Source: Pseudoips prasinana
Taxonomy: Eukaryota > Arthropoda > Insecta > Lepidoptera > Nolidae
DNA: 64,000 nt
Assembly (NCBI GenBank): GCA_951640165.1
Contig: OX621259.1
Span: 3,410,001-3,474,000 of the forward strand
Direction of reading: 5' to 3'
Of the stretch, positions 53,747 to 63,820 are shown piece by piece; the first letter of the stretch is position 1, and each line of letters starts with the position of its first letter. The notes below the pieces were generated by a model. The model saw only the letters and a program-made list of their open reading frames with translations, was not told where the DNA came from and did no database searches. A program made the translations under genes and the position numbers.

Positions 53747-54309
53747 ACCTCTTAATAAGTCTGTCTGCGGTTTAAAGTAAATACAAATGGGGAAAAAACG
53801 TTTTTTTTTTTTAATTTTCATTTCCTTTTATCCCAGTAAGTGCACATTTGGCGCACTATGTGTCTTAGTATTAAATATAGCTCTTAGTAATAGCATTACG
53901 ATATTAGAGACCGCTACTTGAAACAAGCCCGGAATCAGGAGGGAGAGAGCTCGATACACTCATTTTCATAGTAAAATTTCACATTTTCTCAAATTACTCC
54001 CGAAATATGGGAGTTATGAAGAAATTCATCACCACAATTTATGAAGGCATTAAGTAATCGAATAAGATGGCATCATTAGTTTGTCATAATTTTACTCTTA
54101 TTTTTGGACATGTCTACGTCCAACCGCTCCCATACATTCGTTCCACTGTGTGATACTGAGAAATTTTCTTTACAGAAAAATCCCAAAATCACTTTGTGGG
54201 CTGAACCGGAATTTGAACCTAGAACCTCATTATCTGCGGTTGAACACGCTACCGCTAGACGAACGAGTTAGTACTCGGAATTAATTAGTAGTCGGAATAT
54301 ATATATATA

Positions 54310-54785
54310 TCAGAATATAATGTTTGTTAGAAAAAATATTCATAATTATAAAAAGAAAAGTGAACTGCATAATATAAATACTAGGAATAAAAACAAACTA
54401 GCCATGCCAGGGTTTAGAGTAAGCAAAACTAATAAATCATTTTTAGGAAATTGTATTAGGTTTTATAACAAGCTTCCTACTCAAATTACTGATCTGCCTG
54501 ACACAAGTTTTAAAACACATATTAAACGTATACTTATGGCTAGGGGTTATTACACCACTAAAGAGTACACCGATGACAAAGACGTCTGGCTCTCACTTCC
54601 TACCTGCACATTGCTCGCTGGAGATCTTGTAGCCATATAGACATGACTGATCTGCTGTGTTACGTGAACTATCTGTAAATGATTGCTATCATATACTTAA
54701 TTTAAAATTATTGACTCTGTCTCAAAATGAATAATGTTATTGTTTCGAAGTTTTTCTTTTGTATACCTAAATATAATCTAAAATA
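54310..54785 (+). pseudogene. LINE RT C-terminal fragment and 3' UTR
   Basis: The 106-codon ORF reads SELHNINTRNKNKLAMPGFR, SFLGNCIRFYNKLPTQI and ARGYYTTKEYTDDKDVW, the extreme C-terminus of a Jockey/CR1-group RT, related to but distinct from LINE-G (SFVGKCITFYNKL, SRAYYTISDYLSD). It is preceded by a TA run and followed directly by unit F. Confidence 0.7.
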
Positions 54786-54787
54786 AT

Positions 54788-55335
54788 AAGCATTCAGACA
54801 ACCGATCGAGCATATATTGTGTTTGCCTACTAAATAATTACTCTAATTGGACCAAATCCCGTGTTCATGCCCGCTTGAGTATGTTTCGCCGGACCGTCTC
54901 AACTGGGTCGTGTTGAAACCGGTAGTAGATGAACCCACTGAGTTTGTTTCGCTGGGTCTTCTCAGTTGGGGCGCATTGGATCCGGTGGTAGCATTAAAGC
55001 GCGACCGTCGTTATTAACACAAGGTCCGTCATAATAATAATACCTTTAATATAGACAGAACCATTGACAATATGTAGTAAAAATATTAGACTTAAACTAG
55101 ATAATTAAACATAATCTCTTGACAATAACTTGATACGAGCTAGCTAAATATCATTTCTGTAATAAAATAAATTTTATAAATGTTTTCATACAAGATGTAC
55201 CTAAATATCTATGTTACTAGAAATAATATCTAATGTATACAACTATATTACTACAAACATGTTCTGACTATTTACAAGCGCTTTTTTAAAATCTACGTGA
55301 ATAAAAACCTTTTTTATTTTATTTAATTTTTTATT
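54788..55335 (+). repeat. Unit F, long copy
   Basis: A 550-bp retroposon-like unit running from AGACAACCGATCGAGCATAT to GTGAATAAAAACC plus a TTTTATTTTATT tail. It holds an imperfect 63-bp (21-codon) tandem duplication (54877-54939 and 54940-54995) translating as EYVSPDRLNWVVLKPVV then EFVSLGLLSWGALDPVV. An inverted near-identical copy is at 58610-59160; 5'-truncated copies are at 13190-13445 and 55755-55930. Confidence 0.75.
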
Positions 55336-55750
55336 TTATGGTTACATTTAGGCTCAGAAAATCTGCATAAGTGTCACATAAATAGTTGATCTGTTCGGGA
55401 ATCGAACTCCAAACACGAGAGTGGGGTAGAAGTAGCGAAGTAAATACCACAACCACTATGACCCATGAGCAGTTAGCCATTACAATGTATCCTGTTAAAT
55501 TTACTGCTAAAACTTTGGTACAGTTTTAACAGAGTAGGTACGTACACGTAGTACATGTGGCTAGCATTAAACAAAAAAGTTTCCACTTTAACTAACCAGT
55601 TCATGCTTTCAGATAAACTGAATCGTTTGGTATAAAATACATTGTACTTTTAACTAGATATTTTAACATGTGGCAAATATGTGTAACTAGGTAATTTCTA
55701 AAACACTAATAACATAGCAGGACTATAAATAATAAAAAAAAAGAAAACAA
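55336..55750. other. Spacer, SINE-B-like scrap only
   Basis: 55340-55480 has GGCTCAGAAAATCTG, TCACATAAATAGTTGATC and GGGAATCGAACTCC, a diverged reversed SINE. Nothing else recognised. Confidence 0.45.
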
Positions 55751-55754
55751 AAAG

Positions 55755-55930
55755 GTTTTTATTCACGTAGACTAAAAAAGCGCTTGTAAATAGTCAGAAC
55801 ATGTTTGTAGTAATACAGTTAATATTTCTAGTCACTTATTACAGATATTTAGGTACACGGAATGTTAAAACATTTATACAATTTATTTTATAATGGTAGT
55901 GACATTTAGCTAGCTTGTATTAAGTTATAG
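55755..55930 (-). repeat. 5'-truncated unit F copy
   Basis: AAAGGTTTTTATTCACGTAG, AAAGCGCTTGTAAATAGTC and AGATATTTAGGTACACGG in reverse orientation, about 420 bp from the long copy, so the two form a tail-to-tail inverted pair. Confidence 0.75.
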
Positions 55931-56009
55931 ACTAGATCTCTAATACCATTAAACTCTTAATTTTTTAGTTCTACAACTTCTGATAATTTGTTAGACTTTA
56001 TTTTGAATA

Positions 56010-56192
56010 ATACGGTTTTACCTGCATTAATCTTAATAAATTATAGCCTATGTGTTATTCAGTGTAGATCCAGGGTGTCAACTAACTCCATACCAAATTT
56101 TATTAAAATCGCTCCTGTCATTTAGACGTGACGGAGTAACAAACATACACACTGACACACTCACAAACTTTCGCCTTTATAATATTAGTGTG
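56010..56192 (-). mobile_element. Lep1-type Helitron, CTAG end lost
   Basis: TTATAGCCTATGTGTTATTC, ATCCAGGGTGTCAACTAACT, CATTTAGACGTGACGGAG and CTTTCGCCTTTATAATATTA, reverse of the 50470 copy. Confidence 0.75.
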
Positions 56193-56194
56193 AC

Positions 56195-56635
56195 AAAACA
56201 GAAAGAATTAATTAAATTTAGCGCTTAAATGTTTATAAGTCTACAGGAATCGCAAAGACGCACACACGCGCGTGAACTTAGCGTCATTCGCGCGTCGTTT
56301 TTTCGTTCATGAATGAAACATAGACCTACAATATTAGATACAAGACCCACAGTACAGCAAAAAGTTATGAAATCTTTTTTTTTTTCATGTATTGAGTCAT
56401 GTCCGCACTCGTAGAACTAAAGTCGTAGCAATCTAGTTTTGCGAGTACTGCTTCGCAAGTAAAAAACACTGGCAAAACGAAAACTCATTACTTTCTATGG
56501 AATACAAAGTCTTTCGTGTCCAAATTGTAAACGCAAATGTTTCGCCATTAGCCGAAAGACCAGCCCGCGCTAGAAGACACGAAACCTTGATATCACGATT
56601 ATTGAGGTTTACTTTACTTTATCCCAGTGAATGTC
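56195..56635. other. Spacer, nothing recognised
   Basis: Local CGCG-containing patch near 56255-56295; no gene or repeat recognised. Confidence 0.5.
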
Positions 56636-56638
56636 TTA

Positions 56639-56878
56639 GGCTGAGATCTATAGAGCGTACTTAGACTTTGCTCAAACTTTACTTACGTAAAACTTTGCTA
56701 AATGTATGCTAATCTTATACTTTGATTTGGTATTTATAGACTTTTTGAAGTTAAGATTATGCTTAGCATAAGCTAAGACAGACAAAGTCAAAACACCAAT
56801 TGTAATTTCGTTACATGCATTAACTTCTGTCTAAGTAAAGTCTGAGCAAAGTCTAAGTACGCTCTATAGATCTCAGCC
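56639..56878. mobile_element. Harbinger-like MITE with TTA target duplication
   Basis: TIRs of about 47 bp, left GGCTGAGATCTATAGAGCGT... and right the inverse ...ACGCTCTATAGATCTCAGCC, with one mismatch. TTA flanks both sides (56636-56638, 56879-56881). Total 240 bp, AT-rich centre, no ORF. Confidence 0.8.
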
Positions 56879-57129
56879 TTAGAGTCAGTGTTGTAGAGCT
56901 CGACAGACTTAACTGTCTGACTATTGTCTAAACTCAAACCTGTCGATCCAAATTGCAAAACGACTCAACTTTCATTTAAACACAGCTTTCTCAGGATCGG
57001 GACTAGAAACTCCCGAGTTAGACATCTAGCGCCCGGCTCTCCAGCCGACCAGCAATTGCTCACATCCAGCGCATGGATCGGATCCCATGGACCGCCTGAG
57101 TATTACCCCGTGATAACCATACGTATGGT

Positions 57130-57300
57130 CTCTCCAGACCCGGAGCTAATATCTGATACTGACAGCTAAACGTGTCTCTTAAAGCACAGAAACGCTCAGA
57201 AGTTAAACCACTTTATCGCTCACCCATCTATGACTCACCGAGTGCCCCTTAACTTTACCTTAAACTTACGAAAAGTGAGAGCAGCAGTCTATGAGCGCTT
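57130..57300 (-). mobile_element. 5S rRNA-derived SINE, diverged
   Basis: Reverse orientation: ACAGCTAAACGTGTCTCTTA, AAGCACAGAAACGCTCAGAA, CACCCATCTATGACTCACCG and CCTTAACTTTACC, parallel to 28800-28960. The upstream 56885-57130 begins CAGTGTTGTAGAGCTCGAC, resembling hAT ends, but no partner end was found. Confidence 0.5.
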
Positions 57301-57657
57301 CAAATTGACGTGTAATACAGTATATTTGTAGTACCTTATCTCGGCATGGCGGACGGTGAAAGCTTATGTTAGCAAAATGTTACCGAATCGGATTAATTTA
57401 ACTCGGAAATATTTCAGTTGCCAACTCGCCCGTTTAATTTTACTCAAGTTTGAAACTAATAATCCTTATTTCGATATAAATCAAGTTGTGTAGGCGAAAG
57501 TTTGCTGTAGCAGACTGGAATTATATGTTAAGGGTTCAGTGACCGCACACTTTTACCATACATCCGTAATATTAAAATAATTGTGAAAACGTCTTGCATA
57601 CATACATATATAAAAATATGACTTGCGAGTATGTTGAGCCTATAACAAATAAGTAAT

Positions 57658-57775
57658 CTTTACTAATAATATTATAAATCCGAAAGTAACTCTGTATATA
57701 TGTGTGTTTGTCGCGCTTTCACGCAAAAACTACTGAATCGATTAAAACAAAATTTGGCACACAGATAGTCTAGCC
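57658..57775 (+). repeat. Helitron-like fragment
   Basis: ACTAATAATATTATAAATCC, GAAAGTAACTCTGTATATAT and CACGCAAAAACTACTGAATC, the left part of a Helitron related to 36056. Confidence 0.5.
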
Positions 57776-57779
57776 ATGG

Positions 57780-58605
57780 CCGAAAATTGGTCGCACCAAT
57801 CATCGTCTACTCATTTCTTTATAACAAATTATTTCTAAATAGCTCACAAAACCTAATAAAAACATTAGTTATTACTCAAAGCGTATGAAAAGTGTTTTCA
57901 CTGTGTATTACGTAGATAGATGGCCAATAAAACTTTAAAAATTTATCCCCTAACAAAATTCCAATGTAAACAAAGAGTCAACTATTGGTTGAAAACCTTG
58001 GACTATGATGCTACAGAAGAACTTATTCATATCGTCACCTAGATGTTCCTTCTCTTCAACACCCACTAATCCAAATATACACAACAAACACACACACAAA
58101 CACGTACCCAACCTGGCTGGTCATATAGCTTTTAAATTTATTAATTTTAAGTATTCTTTATTTTAATTTTAAAATATTGTTTATTTTGTGCACAATTATT
58201 TTAAGTAATAATAACTGTCCTTAACCAAACTACTGTCACCTGTCCGAGATGGAGGCCTGGAGACTTGTAACACAGGTTTTACCTAGTACTGGCTCCAGTC
58301 TCCACAACATTGTATTAGTATCTACATCACGTAATTGTACTTTACATGTAAGAAAATGTCTGTGGAGAAAAATAAACGATATTTGTATTGTATTGTATAG
58401 ATTAATAATGAAGTTTATTCAGCATTTGGGTACTAATTAAATTTGTATTTAAGATTTACAAATGTCTAGCAAGTTTTAACTGCAACTGAACCCTCAATAA
58501 CCAATAAATGTGCCTCCAACCATGTACAAATACCAACCCGGCAATCACTTTAGCTAAGTGATAGACGTCTTACGTAAATCTCTGTTAAAATTCAACATTT
58601 AAAAT
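57780..58605. other. AT-rich spacer with a possible LINE 3' end
   Basis: 58225-58410 has CACCTGTCCGAGATGGAGGC...AATAAACGATATTTGTATTGTATTGTA, like a retroposon tail with polyadenylation signal. No coding region. Confidence 0.45.
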
Positions 58606-58609
58606 TAAT

Positions 58610-59160
58610 TTAAATAAATAAATAAAATAAATATAAAAGGTTTTTATTCACGTAGACTTTAAAAAAGCGCTTGTAAATAGTCAGAACATGTTTGTAGTAA
58701 TATAGTTGTATACATTATTATTTCTAGTAACATAGATATTTAGGTAGGTACACATTGTATGAAAACATTTATACAATTTATTTTATTATAGCATTGATAT
58801 TTAGCTAGCTCGTATAAAGTTATTGTCAAGAGATTATGTTTAATTATCTAGTTTAAGTCTAATATTTTTACTACATATTGTCAATGGTTCTGTCTATATT
58901 AAGGTATTATTATTATGACGGACCTTGTGTTAATAACGACGGTCGCGCTTTAATGCTACCACCGGATCCAATGCGCCCAAACTGAGAAGACCCAGCGAAA
59001 CAATCTCAGTGGGTTCATCTACTACCGGTTTCAACACGACCCAGTTGAGACGGTCCGGCGAAACATAGGTACTCAAGCGGGCATGAACATGGGATTTGGT
59101 CCAATTATAGTAAGTAATTATTTAGTTGGCTAACACAATATATGCTCGATCGGTTGTCTT
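58610..59160 (-). repeat. Unit F, long inverted copy
   Basis: Reverse complement of 54788-55335 over the full length, with few differences, including the 21-codon duplication (58970-59090 region) and the terminal ATGCTCGATCGGTTGTCT. Its 5' end abuts a LINE-G tail. Confidence 0.8.
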
Positions 59161-59164
59161 TATT

Positions 59165-59612
59165 CCATTAAATTGTAACATTTGTGTGGAATTGTCAATT
59201 TTTTAACCTACCGTTCAGTGCATGACTTGGCAGCTACTGAGAACTGCCATAAAACTCAGTAGGAATCCTTTTTTAAAATATTTATTTCTTGATATAAAAT
59301 TAAATTGTATATTAATCTCAAGCCGTTTTGTCACCTAAATAATGATAATTTTTGTAGTATAGGCTTTTATAGTTCTTTTAAACTTATTCGTAGATATTTC
59401 TCTGATATCACTGGGAAGTTTATTATAAAATCTTATACATTGTTAAAGGTAACTTAAAGAGACTGCTTTGATTCCAACAGAAACAATTTTTTGTGCAGAC
59501 TGCGACTAAATAATCCTACTCATATATATTTGGGGATGCCATCTCTTCCATTTACTTAAATTGAAGTAGCTTATTGGTATTTCCTCGTTTAATACTTTAG
59601 TATATTTTTTCA
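59165..59612 (-). mobile_element. LINE-G tail
   Basis: Reverse orientation: TTGTGTGGAATTGTCAATTT, TTCAGTGCATGACTTGGCAG, AAAACTCAGTAGGAATCC and, further in, AGTTCTTTTAAACTTATTCG, matching 16740-17080 inverted. The Harbinger element at 59618 lies at its upstream edge. Confidence 0.75.
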
Positions 59613-59617
59613 ACTAA

Positions 59618-60658
59618 TGCCCGGTTCCTATATTCCAAAAACGAATCGTTTCTACTACGAATAGTTAGAATTTCTACCAGGCGTAACGCGAAACCGTTCC
59701 TATAAAATACTAGTCGTTATCCAAATAACGAACGTCTGGTTACTAACGGATGGGAGGACGTTAGTAAGCTTATTGTATGGAGATGCGTTCGAAAGTGTTC
59801 CTATAAATATTTTCTACTGTCACGGAACTGTCAAAATAACGAGGCGTTACTGCTTTGAGTACTAGTCGAATTCGGTCGGTTTACCAGTCGTTTGTATTTT
59901 ATTTTGGTAGTTAACATATTGTTTGAGGAGGTTTCCGTGATGTCTAGCTCTGAAACTGATAGAGATTCATGGCTTTGTTTTCCGACGGTGAATGATCAAG
60001 AAGTGGGAAGAAGAGTTTATAAAGAAAGGGTTGATTATTTTTCCGTGCATGATTGCCAAGAATTCCAGTTGAGATTTCGGCTCGATAAACCAGCTGTCGA
60101 ACAACTATTCCATGAAATTTATCCATAATTGAGAGTGAAAGGAAGACGATTTGTACATAATAATATCTTCTAAGATTTCATAACTACAAATTTTAGATCA
60201 AATACTCAATTTAAAAACTTGTTTAGAAACCATGGAATACTCCTGGACAGATGTCAGACGCCAGACGCATGCGCTATCCGCTTTTCTGTTACGCGTTTTG
60301 TTCACACCATGCACGCGTAACATCAAATTTTCAATACTAATGATTTATAAATATATTTTAAACCTAAAACGCAAATTAAATTATTACTGTAACTATACGG
60401 TAATTTGTACTATTACTCACATAATATTACAGAATAATAAATGATTTTAGTTGCATAATTGATGTACGATGTTTCGTTATTACTAAACGTAAAGAGGAGC
60501 GAGAGGTTCATCGCCGAACGAGTCGTAGGTGGTTTAAACTACGGATGTTCGTCGCAGGTAGGGCATTGTGGAACGCTAGTTTTGCATCGGTATCGGTAGC
60601 TGAATTACGGATGGTAACGTTGGTCCAATGACGGATCGTAAAATAAAGGAACCGGGCA
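59618..60658 (+). mobile_element. PIF/Harbinger element, internally deleted
   Basis: Ends TGCCCGGTTCCTATATTCC and AAAATAAAGGAACCGGGCA are inverted repeats, flanked by TAA at 59615-59617 and 60659-60661 (TWA duplication). The interior has further CGTTCC/GGAACG-type inverted pieces and the N-terminal part of a transposase ORF. Confidence 0.75.
59892..60128 (+). pseudogene. Harbinger transposase N-terminal fragment
   Basis: A 78-codon ORF; the likely start is ATG 59940 (SSSETDRDSWLCFPTVND). It reads RRVYKERVDYFSVHDCQEF then RFRLDKPAVEQLFHEIYP, the N-terminal segment seen before the catalytic domain in HARBI1-type transposases (F..RFRL.K..V..L...I). It stops at TAA 60126 with no DDE region, so it is a deletion remnant. 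Confidence 0.6.
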
Positions 60659-60661
60659 TAA

Positions 60662-61212
60662 ATAGACTATTTATATTCAGCAAGAACAGTGATCTAGTAA
60701 GTGGAACAATGTCTGAACAGCGTACATGTTCACATTACGAAAGTCGTAAAAGACAAAGTACAAATACGGCAGTTTATACTTTATTGTGGCAAAAATAAAG
60801 TGCAAAATTCAATACAGATTGTTGTTTTTTATAGGTTATTGAATGTTGAGCGGTGGCTTACATGATGCTTTCGATAATGAATTATTTATCAGGTTTTCTT
60901 CTAATGAAGAAATATTAAAATCGATCTACCCCTCAATTTCTTCACTTGGATCGTTTTGTAAAGTAAAGGTTGAATTCTTTGGAAGGGTCAAAAGGTTGAA
61001 TTTTTTTGTAAGGGTCTATCGAATAAATTGGTGTTAAAGGTTACTTCAGAAAATAGGTAAAATATAATTTCGCATTTAATAATTAATATAGTCGTATATT
61101 TATTTTATCAAACGGAATCATCAAAAGTATTCCTTATGGAGTATTTTAATAGAACATTATCATACATTATCAGCCTGATATCGTCCTCAACTGGCTCAAA
61201 TGTTTCTATAAC
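60662..61212. other. Spacer, nothing supported
   Basis: A 64-codon ORF at 60843-61037 has no recognisable domain. Confidence 0.5.
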
Positions 61213-61214
61213 GT

Positions 61215-61415
61215 AACCATTTGGAGGTATTTGCCGTAGTTCCCGCGCTTGGCATGCGAGTTAGCGACCGCAGTTGGGTGGTAGCTAGTACACAGGAGGC
61301 GCTCCTGCCCGACTACCTGGTCTATCCCTTAGTTGCCTTTTACGACACCCACGGGTTGGTATGGGGTGGCCCCGTTATTATTTCTACGCTGGGAACCGCA
61401 CGGCTAATTTAATAC
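61215..61415 (+). repeat. Repeat H, longer copy
   Basis: GTAGTTCCCGCGCTTGGCAT, GTAGCTAGTACACAGGAGGC, TAGTTGCCTTTTACGACACC, GGTATGGGGTGGCCCCGTTA. The string around ACGACACCCACGG is common in lepidopteran retroposons. Confidence 0.6.
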
Positions 61416-62050
61416 AACCAGGCAACCGGTAAACACTAATTACGTAAGCAATGTCATTAAAAATATGAATTGTAGAAAATCACCTGGAAGCAATCTAATA
61501 CGAATGTCAGATATTAAACTAATCAGCGACAGGATAAGCCCCGTGGTCTCCAAATTAATTAACTTATCTGTTGAACAGCATGCTTTTCCAGATGAGCTCA
61601 AAGAAGCAATTATACGTCCTATTTATAAAAAAGGCGATCGTAAAGCATATTCGAACTATAGGCCAATAGCCATATTATCTAGCATGGACAAAATCATAGA
61701 AAAATGTATAGTCAATCAACTTGGACACTATTTAAGCACAAATAACATACTAAATAATTCACAGCATGGTTTCCAAAAGGGAAAAAGTACAAACACATTA
61801 ATGTCTAAACTTACTGACGAGATTAACACTTACTTAAATGATAAAAAAGTTATTGTTGCTGTATTTTTTGATTTTAAAAAGGCCTTCGAAACTTTAGAAA
61901 CGAGCACATTATTGAATGCAATAGAGGAGTGTGGGGTACGAGAGCCTTTGAATAAATGGTTTAGGGACTACCTCACATCACGGTCTTACCGAGTAAAGAT
62001 TGGAGACAAGCTGAGTGAGGAGAAATCGGTTCGATGGGGGGTAATTTAAG
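61416..62050 (+). pseudogene. Jockey/CR1-group LINE RT fragment
   Basis: RT motifs: CRKSPGSNLIRMSDIKLI (motif 1), KEAIIRPIYKKGDRK and YSNYRPIAILSSMDKIIEK (motif 2), QHGFQKGKSTNTLM, and VAVFFDFKKAFETLE (first Asp, with Glu in place of the usual second Asp of KAFD). It ends VRWGVI at a TAA just where the PQG motif should come; the FADD motif and all C-terminal sequence are absent. Truncated on both sides, which a simple 5'-truncated insertion does not explain. Confidence 0.8.
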
Positions 62051-62470
62051 CTGAATTGCACTTAGTTGCTTAGTAGCAAGAGTCGCTATTTCTATAAATT
62101 GTTGCGCGAAGAGCCGGTTCTGTACGTAAGTACTCTTTATTCTGTGACCATACATTAAACGAAATTAAATTTAATACTTGAGAAGCACTCCATAGACCTA
62201 AATACATTAACACTGTATAATAATGTAATAATTTTAGTATAATATTATTTTAGCCTGATCCCGCAGTCAAATAGTATACACTGTTTTGTGGGACACAGTT
62301 CTAGTTCTTAAGATTACCTTGTACCTTATAAATAAAAATAAAAATAGCATTACAAAAGATATCTAAGTTTTCGAAACAGCACACTCACACATTTATATCA
62401 AATTTTACTAATTACAAATGTGTGCAAAGGATGATGATGATGTGACCATCATATTTATACTTTATTTATT
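62051..62470. other. Spacer, nothing recognised
   Basis: AT-rich, no supported feature. Confidence 0.5.
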
Positions 62471-62473
62471 GGT

Positions 62474-62690
62474 TGGACTAGTTGGTTTATTGGTATCGTG
62501 TTTAACCGTAGATGAAGTCTTGAGATTCCATCCCGGGTCAGGAAAAAACTGATTTTAGGATCCCAACATATTTTTCTGCTAAGAAAATTTCTCAGTATCA
62601 GCCCGAATTAAGAGAGTTGGCGGTATCACATAGGTCCTGTCACTGAGATCTTTTAATCGTGTCGATAGTCGTCCCATCTGACTTGGCCTT
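62474..62690 (+). mobile_element. SINE family A, partial
   Basis: Head GTTGGTTTATTGGTATCGTG, B-box-like GATTCCATCCCGGG, then TTTCTCAGTATCAGCCCGAA, GAGTTGGCGGTATCACATAG and TAGTCGTCCCATCTGAC. Confidence 0.75.
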
Positions 62691-62784
62691 AATTAATGTT
62701 ACTTAGTAATAAAATGAGGCATTAAATAAAAGTTACTTTGTTGCTTTTTTAATTGTTCACGACTACATAATAAATGAACCAAAG

Positions 62785-62985
62785 TAGCCATCATAGTCCA
62801 AAGAATTGCCAAACTGAAGTGGCAGTGGGCGGGGCATATAGCTCGTAGAACCGACGACCGATGGTGCAGAAAGGGTCTGGAGTGTCGACCATGAACCGGA
62901 AGACGGTACAATGTGTGTGGATCAACAATCTAGCAAGGGTCGCGGGAAGCCGCTGAATGCGGGCAGCACAAAACTGGCCATTGTG
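62785..62985 (+). pseudogene. RTE RT C-terminal fragment
   Basis: AAAGAATTGCCAAACTGAAG, GGGCATATAGCTCGTAGAAC and ACCATGAACCGGAAGACG match 26403-26600 of the RTE element (IAKLKWQWAGHIARR region), with stops and indels. Confidence 0.8.
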
Positions 62986-62989
62986 ATGA

Positions 62990-63495
62990 TAACTGTAAAT
63001 TGTAGTTAATTTATTTAGGAAGACCAACAGCGAATAGTAACAATCATATGCAATTATTATAGTTCCTGAGAGCCAATAAAAGGTCTTCACGAATAGGTTC
63101 CATATGTAACAATAGTGTGAACAAATAAAGTTAAGTTATAATAATTAAACACGTTTAACACAATTTATTAAAAAAAAATATTTAAAATAAAAATAAATCA
63201 GTTTTGTATTTTAACGAAAGTGCCCCAACCTCGAATACGGTGTGCAATTATTGGACGGTTTCTTTTTAATTATTTCGTTTGTCGAGAAACTGGATACCAG
63301 TACTTCTTTACATTTTAAGGATTCTCACTTTTAACCGTTTTATTCTCGTTTCTCGTTTCATCGAGTTAGCAAGCCACTTTTATAAAAATGTTTTTGTTAG
63401 TCATTCCATGCTGTGTTTTACTATATTTCTGTAGCGTTTTTAATTAAACATGACTTTATTTATAAAAATAAAGTTGTACGCTTCGTTCTTAATGA
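62990..63495. other. AT-rich spacer, nothing recognised
   Basis: No supported feature. Confidence 0.5.
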
Positions 63496-63499
63496 AATT

Positions 63500-63820
63500 A
63501 ATAGCCTTTTGTTTGAGTGTCCAGAACATAGAGCTATAGCAACCAGACAGCTGAGAAACATACTTATATATTTCTAAATACGACAGAGCACTTGATCAAC
63601 ACTCTAGTTGTTAGTGACTGCTAAGCCAAGGCCGTGGGTTCGATCCCCACCCAAGGCAAATATTTGTGTAATGAGTATGATTATTTGTTCTGTGGCTGGG
63701 TATAATTTATCGATAATATATTTAGGATTGTATAAGTATGTATATCAGTTGTCTGGTTGCCATAGTACAGTTTTGGGATCAGATGGCAGTGTGTTAGTTG
63801 TCACAAGATATTTATTTATT
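63500..63820 (+). mobile_element. SINE family C: inverted tail (63520-63590) and near-complete copy (63600-63820)
   Basis: The copy has head AGTTGTTAGTGACTGCTAAG, a perfect B-box GGGTTCGATCCCCACC (63638-63653), GGCAAATATTTGTGT, TGTTCTGTGGCTGGGTATAA and the tail GTTGTCTGGTTGCCATAG...GTGTGTTAGTTGTCACAAG. The inverted tail on its left (AGCTATAGCAACCAGACAGC) faces it. Confidence 0.75.

Larger units (their letters stand above)
52547..54150. mobile_element. Transib-like DNA transposon, internally deleted (1,604 bp)
   Basis: Ends are CACAGTGGAACGAATGTATG and its inverse, within terminal inverted repeats of about 325 bp (52547-52871 and 53827-54150) that are nearly identical. TGATA (52542-52546, 54151-54155) is a 5-bp target duplication. 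CACWRTG ends with 5-bp duplications are known of Transib, the relatives of RAG1, whose recombination signal heptamer is CACAGTG. The interior holds a TATA box, an initiator and a short ORF but no DDE transposase core. Confidence 0.65.
52335..54275 (-). mobile_element. SINE family A copy split by a Transib-like element
   Basis: Left part 52335-52546 has GTCAGTCTCAATGGAGACTA, CCATCTGCGCGGGAC, CATGATCCGATGGGAC and GGATTTCGGACTGATA. The right part resumes at 54151 with TGATACTGAGAAATTTTC and ends in the tRNA head GGTTGAACACGCTACCGCTA. TGATA is present on both sides of the insert. Confidence 0.85.

Noticed and set aside
21610..63655. tRNA-like segments with clear B-boxes as tRNA genes (for example 21659, 63638)
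   Set aside because: No complete cloverleaf with acceptor stem can be drawn, and each is followed by a shared body found in other copies, so they are SINE heads.
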